This document shows positions 7,123 through 11,214 of a stretch of DNA of 11,214 bases, one piece after another (position 1 is the first letter of the stretch; every line of letters begins with the position of its first letter). The notes under the pieces were generated by a model that was not told the DNA's origin, searched no databases, and saw only the letters and a list, made by a program, of their open reading frames with translations. The stretch spans positions 38,205 to 49,418 of the forward strand of contig DBWR01000038.1 in NCBI GenBank assembly GCA_002309305.1, in the 5' to 3' direction. The position numbers were made by a program, and so were the translations under genes. This DNA comes from Treponema sp. UBA1233 (GTDB taxonomy: Bacteria > Spirochaetota > Spirochaetia > Treponematales > Treponemataceae).

Positions 7123-8220
7123 TCATGCATGCGTTAACCGTGAGATAAAGGCAGCAAGTTGCTCCGCAGCTCTTTTGTGGGAAATATAGCCCGGATGCTC
7201 ACGGGAGCCTTTGTCTTCGTCGGTTTTTTCAATCATGGTCATCGGTTCAAGTTCAAGGGAATACACATTCCTGTCGTTTGTTTCGGCAATGTATTCGTCA
7301 ATTCCCTTTTGAATCAGTGGAGGTACCACATCAAGAACAAGAAGGCCCCACGACCATATTATCTTTGCCCTGGGGTTGTGTCTCCTTATGTCATGGAGGA
7401 ACTGCTTTGCCGCTGATACAATTGTTTGTCCTGCCTTGCCTGAGGCTCCATTACCGTCGTCATGTATTTTAAATCCGCCGTTGTCATTTGTTCCAAGGTT
7501 CAGGACGACATAATCCGCACCATCGCCATAGTCCAGATTGTCGCAGGTTCCTGTTTCCTTTTGGTGTTCTCCGGTCAAAACACTGCAGATTTTTTCATAG
7601 TGCAGGGGAATGCGGGAATTAAGGTCACCGTCCCAGCCCCAGCATAATCCCCATCCGCTTTGGCTGATGCATGTCCAGTCGGCATTCATTTTTTTTGCAA
7701 GCTGAACTGCATAGGTTTTGCTTCCACACATCCATTGTGATATCCAGTCCATTTCGTCCGGGGCTCCGGCCAGTCCCTCTCCTGAAGTCAAGCTGTCTCC
7801 GATGAATTCGATTTTGCATGAACGAGCTTTTACGGGAAGGAATTCTCCGTCGTCATCAAGCCTTAATCCGCTTATCTTAAGCTCGTGCATATTGTCGCCG
7901 GGCATTGGCTGTGTGTCCTTTATGACTGAAATAAGGTTTTCTTTCTCGGGATTCAGATTGTGTGCAAGGCATACCCATGTCGGACTTTTGGGAGCGATAA
8001 AGCGTGCAGTCTGGGAACCGTTTACTTCCACCGCAAGCCAGATCTCGTGGACATCGTAATCGCTCGAGATTTCAGCCCACAACTCGCGTGCCTTTAGGTT
8101 TACCTCAATTGCAGAAGCGGCCCAAAAAAGCCGTGCAGCTCCATCTCCGCATATACCACCCGGAACGTTTCTTCCAAGCAGGCGTATGTTTTTCAACTCA
8201 TTCATCTTATAGCTTTTCAT
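7123..8220 (-). CDS. SGNH/GDSL hydrolase, carbohydrate esterase family 2-like
   Basis: Predicted cytoplasmic O-acetyl esterase of 365 residues without a signal peptide. The N-terminal part (about 12-125) resembles the CE2 beta-sandwich domain (GRNVPG, then RLFWAASAIEVNLKARELWAE at 30-50). The SGNH part follows: FIGDSLTSGEG (139-149) with nucleophile Ser143, SQSGWG (187-192) with the block II Gly, LNLGTNDN (240-247) with the block III Asn, and EHPGYISH (341-348) with likely catalytic His342. The Asp usually three residues before that His is absent (Ser339). CE2 enzymes are reported to work with a Ser-His dyad, which fits. The family removes acetyl groups from mannose and glucose 6-OH positions. 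It lies divergent from a GH130 phosphorylase, which supports a role in handling acetylated mannooligosaccharides. A second ATG lies five codons in (8205); neither start has a clear ribosome binding site. Confidence 0.88.
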   Translation of the reverse strand: MKSYKMNELKNIRLLGRNVPGGICGDGAARLFWAASAIEVNLKARELWAEISSDYDVHEIWLAVEVNGSQTARFIAPKSPTWVCLAHNLNPEKENLISVIKDTQPMPGDNMHELKISGLRLDDDGEFLPVKARSCKIEFIGDSLTSGEGLAGAPDEMDWISQWMCGSKTYAVQLAKKMNADWTCISQSGWGLCWGWDGDLNSRIPLHYEKICSVLTGEHQKETGTCDNLDYGDGADYVVLNLGTNDNGGFKIHDDGNGASGKAGQTIVSAAKQFLHDIRRHNPRAKIIWSWGLLVLDVVPPLIQKGIDEYIAETNDRNVYSLELEPMTMIEKTDEDKGSREHPGYISHKRAAEQLAAFISRLTHA

Positions 8221-8227
8221 GTAAGAA

Positions 8228-8236
8228 AGTATATCA
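8228..8236 (-). promoter_or_regulatory. Extended -10 promoter of the esterase gene, possibly leaderless
   Basis: TGA-TATACT (8236-8228) matches the extended -10 pattern TGn-TATAAT. No good -35 is seen. Only seven bases separate the -10 from the ATG at 8220, so initiation would fall at or next to the start codon. That fits the lack of a Shine-Dalgarno. Confidence 0.45.
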
Positions 8237-8287
8237 TAAATGAAGGATAAGACTAAGTGTTTTTTTCTGAATTTTCATAAAAGTCAA

Positions 8288-8316
8288 TTTACAAATCTCA
8301 AAAGGTGGAGTAGAGT
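8288..8316 (+). promoter_or_regulatory. Likely promoter of the GH130 gene
   Basis: TTTACA (8288-8293), an exact 17-bp spacer and TAGAGT (8311-8316). Initiation near 8323 would leave a short leader that holds the ribosome binding site AGGAG (8326-8330). It supports the ATG at 8339 over the in-frame ATG at 8240, which would lie upstream of this promoter. Confidence 0.5.
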
Positions 8317-8338
8317 AGAACCAATAGGAGATTTTTTT

Positions 8339-9358
8339 ATGGCAAAAATCATCAGTGGCGGTAACTTACCGAATATTCCATGGCAGGAAAAGCCAAAAGA
8401 CTGTTGGCTTCCGATCTGGCGTTATGACGAAAACCCCGTAATCGGTAGAAATCCATTTCCGGGTATGGCACGCATCTACAACTCGGCTGTGATACCGTGG
8501 GAGGGAAAATTCAAGGGTGTCTTCCGCTCAGAGGATACAAGCGCACGACCATTCCTCTACATGGGCGATTCTGACGACGGCATCCATTGGGAATTCCAGA
8601 GGGAAAAAATCCACATGCATGATCCGGACGGCACTCCCCATGATCCCTACTATGCCTACGACCCCCGTTGTGTCAAGGTTGAAGATACATATTACATCCT
8701 GTGGTGCGGTGACTTTGACGGTGCAAGCATCGGCATTGCTTCCACAAAAGACTTCAAGGACTTTACGCGTCTGGAAAACCCATTTCTTCCCTTCAACAGA
8801 AATGCGGTTTTGTTTCCACGTAAAATCGACGGCAAATATGTAATGCTTTCCAGACCATCTGATTCGGGACACACTCCATTTGGCGACATCCTGCTCTCTC
8901 AGTCTCCAGACATGAAATATTGGGGCGAACACAGGCTTGTAATGCAAAAGGGTGGAAACGGCTGGTGGCAGGGACTTAAAATCGGATGCGGACCGGCTCC
9001 CATAGAAACGGACGAAGGCTGGCTCATGTTCTATCATGGGGTATGCAATACATGCAACGGCTATGTCTATTCATTCTCTGCCGCAATACTTGACCGCGAC
9101 AAACCATCCATCGTGAAATACCGCTGCGGTGACTATATGCTCACACCAGAAAAACCGTACGAAACCACTGGCTTTGTGGACAACGTATGCTTCCCGGTTG
9201 CAGCCCTTACCGATCAGGCCACAGGAAGAATCGCAATCTACTATGGATGTGCCGACACTGTGGTGGGACTGTGCTTTACGACAATCGACGACACGATGAA
9301 ATTCATCAAGGAACACAACGAAATCCGCCCGCTTGATGCAGACGAAGGAAGGTTCTGA
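8339..9358 (+). CDS. GH130 beta-mannoside phosphorylase
   Basis: Cytoplasmic inverting phosphorylase of 339 residues, of the family that cleaves beta-1,4-mannosides with phosphate to give alpha-mannose 1-phosphate. Seen: WRYDENPVIGRNPFPGMARIYN (27-48, the usual N-terminal region), YAYDPRCVKVEDTYYI (105-120) with Asp108 as the likely general acid, RNAVLFPRKIDGKYVMLSRPS (154-174), the phosphate- and sugar-binding segment GLKIGCGPAPIETDEGWLMFYHGV (two blocks within 212-235), and YYGCADTVVGLC (301-312). The KIG-GP-PI-GW-YHGV pattern is closer to the mannooligosaccharide and mannosyl-GlcNAc phosphorylases (GH130_2) than to mannosylglucose phosphorylases (GH130_1), but subfamily and acceptor are not certain. 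The ATG at 8339 has AGGAG 8 nt upstream; a longer frame from 8240 has no such site. Divergent from the CE2-like esterase. Confidence 0.9.
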   Translation: MAKIISGGNLPNIPWQEKPKDCWLPIWRYDENPVIGRNPFPGMARIYNSAVIPWEGKFKGVFRSEDTSARPFLYMGDSDDGIHWEFQREKIHMHDPDGTPHDPYYAYDPRCVKVEDTYYILWCGDFDGASIGIASTKDFKDFTRLENPFLPFNRNAVLFPRKIDGKYVMLSRPSDSGHTPFGDILLSQSPDMKYWGEHRLVMQKGGNGWWQGLKIGCGPAPIETDEGWLMFYHGVCNTCNGYVYSFSAAILDRDKPSIVKYRCGDYMLTPEKPYETTGFVDNVCFPVAALTDQATGRIAIYYGCADTVVGLCFTTIDDTMKFIKEHNEIRPLDADEGRF

Positions 9359-9394
9359 ATTCAGGTTTGGTGATAATGAATGGGGAAGGATTGC

Positions 9395-10030
9395 TTATTT
9401 GAATTTTTCAACAAGTTCTTCCCTGTTCTTTACGCCGATTTTTGCGTAGAGCCGGCTGGTGTAGTTTTCGACTGTCCGTGAAGAAAGAAAAAATTCGTCG
9501 CAAATCTGTTTGTTGGATTTATCCTGCAAGAGGGCTTCAAAAATATTCCGTTCCTGTTTGGAAAGGATTGAAATGATTGAATCCACCTTGTTCTGGGCTT
9601 CCTGCATGTACTGTTCAAGATAGGTTCCTCCGTTCTGTACGACTTCAAGGCAGTGTAAAAGCTCCTCTTCCTTTGCCACCTTGGAGATGTATCCCGACGC
9701 CCCCGAATCCTTTGCCTGAAGCACAAATCCTGTGGTGTCGAACATGGAATACATGACGCACTTTATTTCCGGCCACTTTTCCTTTATCTTCTTTACAAGT
9801 GCAAATCCAGTTTCATTTATAAGCTGAACGTCAACGATTATGATTTCCGGGAACAGCATTTCTTCTGCCTTTGTCTTTCGCATTGAGCTTATGCATTCCA
9901 GACAGCTGATGCATTCTTTGGATGAGGCAAAATCTTTTGGAACACGCCACTCGGTGTGATTTTCGAGCCATGCCTTGAGGCCGATGCGAACCATGTTGTG
10001 ATCATCAACAATATAAACGATATTCTTCAT
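9395..10030 (-). CDS. NarL/FixJ-family response regulator
   Basis: Two-component response regulator of 211 residues from the chosen ATG. Numbering from the GTG one codon upstream (10033): the receiver domain (about 1-125) has the acidic pair Asp10-Asp11, phosphoacceptor Asp68 in IIIVDVQL, switch Ser96 in MYSMFD, and Lys118 in GYISKVAK. A LuxR-type helix-turn-helix (about 155-212) follows, with LSKQERNIFEALL, SNKQICDEFFLSSRTVENY and LYAKIGVKNREELV. All key residues are present. The ATG at 10030 overlaps the kinase stop as TGATG, with GGGG 8 nt upstream; the GTG is 5 nt from it and also possible. It is the natural partner of the interrupted kinase encoded just upstream. Target genes are unknown. 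The stop is TAA. Confidence 0.94.
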   Translation of the reverse strand: MKNIVYIVDDHNMVRIGLKAWLENHTEWRVPKDFASSKECISCLECISSMRKTKAEEMLFPEIIIVDVQLINETGFALVKKIKEKWPEIKCVMYSMFDTTGFVLQAKDSGASGYISKVAKEEELLHCLEVVQNGGTYLEQYMQEAQNKVDSIISILSKQERNIFEALLQDKSNKQICDEFFLSSRTVENYTSRLYAKIGVKNREELVEKFK

Positions 10031-11214
10031 CACACATTCCCCAATGGTAGATTTAGCTTGATTTCCATTCCGTCATTCTGTGCCGTAAAAAATTCAATGG
10101 AACCGCCGATTAACTCCATCCTGTCCTTCATGGACCGCAATCCCAGATGTTCCCTGCTCTTGAGTTTTGCATTCAATTCTTCCGGGTTGCAGCCAATGCC
10201 GTCGTCAGTTATGTAAATCAAGAGGGAACCGCTGTCCTTCTTGATGAATATTGAAACCTTTGTTGCATAAGAATGCTTTTCGATGTTTGTGAGCGCCTCC
10301 TAAATGACGCGGAAAAGGTTTTGGGTTTCTTCTTTTTCCAGCACCGGATATTCAAACCCTTCGTCCACTTTAAAGACGCAGGGAATGTGGGTTCTCATGC
10401 TGAACTGCTGCACCAGTGAGTTGATGATTGAAATGAGTTCCAGCTTGGATGAGTCTCCCTTGGTGTGGCTTGCAAGTTCCGCCGGAGTAAGGTTGTAGCA
10501 GATGTTTCGCAGCTTGATGATGCAGTCGGTTGCGATGTCCTCGATTTTGGTCTGCCTTTGCTTTGACCCTTCGTCCACTACAAGGTTTTCGGTTTCCAGG
10601 CGAAGAACACGTATGTCCTGAACGACCGAGTCATGTATGTCACGGCTGATTTTAGCCCTTTCCTTTTCCTGAATGTCAAAGACCATCTTATTGTGCTCAA
10701 TGACTCTGTTGGCAGAACTTTTGCTCAGGCGGCGTTTGTTTAAAATCATCAGTATGCCAAAGAATACCATCAGGATAAAGCTGATGATGGCAACAACCTG
10801 AATGATAATCTGATGTATCGGTGTAGGTATGTGACTCTTCTTTTCTGCAATTTTGGAGCTGTAAAGTGCGTCGGTGTTGGCAGCTTCTTCCATTGCAAGC
10901 GTAAGACTCTGGACCTTTAAGGCTTTGTCCTTTACGCAGTCATACACCCACCATGACTGTTCATCCTGATCGCAAACCATAAGAGTGTAGTCAGTATACC
11001 TAAAATTCTGTTCATATTCGTGGACAACTGATTCTTCCTGAATTCTCCTTGTGGGATTTTCCCATGCCCAGAATGAATGGAACGTGGAGTATTGTGAGGA
11101 CTTCATTTTCCTACAGTAATACGCTCCCTTGTCGTCTTCAATCTGGTAAATGGCGCTGTTTGGCCATTCCCTGTCGTTCTCGTGGTCATAGACATCCATC
11201 AGCATCCATACGCC
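10030..11214 (-). pseudogene. Sensor histidine kinase (HisKA_3/HATPase), interrupted by an in-frame TAG; N-terminus beyond the window
   Basis: Partner kinase of the NarL-type regulator. The frame is open to the right edge, so the Met at 11205 is probably internal and the N-terminal sensor part is missing. Numbered from that Met: extracytoplasmic tail of the sensor (1-128), one membrane helix (about 131-155), HisKA_3 dimerisation and phosphoacceptor region with QEKERAKISRDIHDSVVQDI (179-198, His191), then NLFRVI (296-301) followed by TAG at 10302-10300. The same frame continues with EALTNIEKHS (N-box), DDGIGC (G1) and HLGLRSMKDR (G2), and ends in TGA at 10032-10030. Family members read RIVQEALTN here, so the stop replaces the conserved Gln (CAG to TAG). 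A product ending there lacks the whole ATP-binding domain. No ATG, GTG or TTG restart is seen until TTG 10221, past the N-box. Confidence 0.9.
10300..10302 (-). other. In-frame amber codon at a conserved Gln of the kinase
   Basis: Minus-strand TAG between ATT (Ile) and GAG (Glu). A single C-to-T change from CAG restores the family consensus. An AGGAGG (10301-10296) overlaps the stop but comes from the Gln-Glu-Ala codons themselves, and no start codon follows at a useful distance. Confidence 0.9.

Noticed and set aside
7099..7140. Terminator between the convergent mtnN and esterase genes
   Set aside because: There is a T-run after the mtnN stop, but only a 5-bp CGGTT/AACCG pairing across a long loop in the wrong place, so no credible hairpin precedes the T-run.
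8240..8338. Upstream ATG start for the GH130 gene, 33 codons longer
   Set aside because: It has no ribosome binding site, its extra residues do not look like the family, and the likely promoter lies inside this stretch. AGGAG precedes the ATG at 8339.
8528..9037. 169-codon open frame on the minus strand
   Set aside because: It lies wholly inside the GH130 gene on the opposite strand, shows no recognisable domain, and GH130 conservation explains the sequence.
9359..9394. Shared terminator between GH130 and the response regulator
   Set aside because: The 36-bp gap has a small GAATTC-containing repeat near the GH130 stop but no stem followed by a T-run on either strand.
10300..10302. Genome-wide reassignment of TAG to Gln as the reason for the amber codon
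   Set aside because: mtnN ends in TAG (7099-7101) exactly at the family's usual length, and read-through there would add only six codons before a TAA. One in-frame TAG is better explained by mutation or error.

Overview
The window looks like a chromosomal stretch from a spirochaete, most likely a gut or rumen Treponema. This is inferred, not proven. The grounds are moderate GC content with AT-rich intergenic DNA, a spirochaete-type loose lipobox, a Cache-type chemoreceptor of the kind common in treponemes, frequent GTG and TTG starts, and a mannan-degrading gene pair. No rRNA, tRNA, IS element, CRISPR array or phage gene was seen. The DNA is almost fully coding apart from two divergent intergenic regions.

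Positions 1-6092 (minus strand) form a packed five-gene unit, read from right to left: a membrane zinc metallopeptidase of the YugP type, a Cache/HAMP methyl-accepting chemotaxis protein, a precorrin-2 dehydrogenase/sirohydrochlorin ferrochelatase-like protein, a DUF4163/DUF3298 lipoprotein, and a UvrD/PcrA helicase that runs off the left edge. The junctions are 0, 9, -4 and 0 nt, so they are almost certainly co-transcribed although their functions look unrelated.

Positions 6093-6393 are the main regulatory region. A consensus-like minus-strand promoter fires into a roughly 65-nt segment that ends in a hairpin plus a U-run. The hairpin loop contains CCUCCUUA, which resembles the anti-Shine-Dalgarno end of 16S rRNA. 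This may be a small RNA or an attenuated leader for the peptidase operon. A plus-strand promoter overlapping it head to head probably drives mtnN (MTA/SAH nucleosidase, 6394-7101).

Positions 7123-9358 hold a divergent carbohydrate pair: a cytoplasmic CE2-like SGNH esterase (minus) and a GH130 mannoside phosphorylase (plus). Together they suggest intracellular deacetylation and phosphorolysis of acetylated beta-mannooligosaccharides.

Positions 9395-11214 (minus strand) hold a NarL/FixJ two-component system. The response regulator is intact. The sensor kinase, which continues past the right edge, has an in-frame TAG exactly where a conserved Gln is expected in the ATPase N-box. It is therefore a fresh pseudogene, a sequencing error, or a read-through gene.
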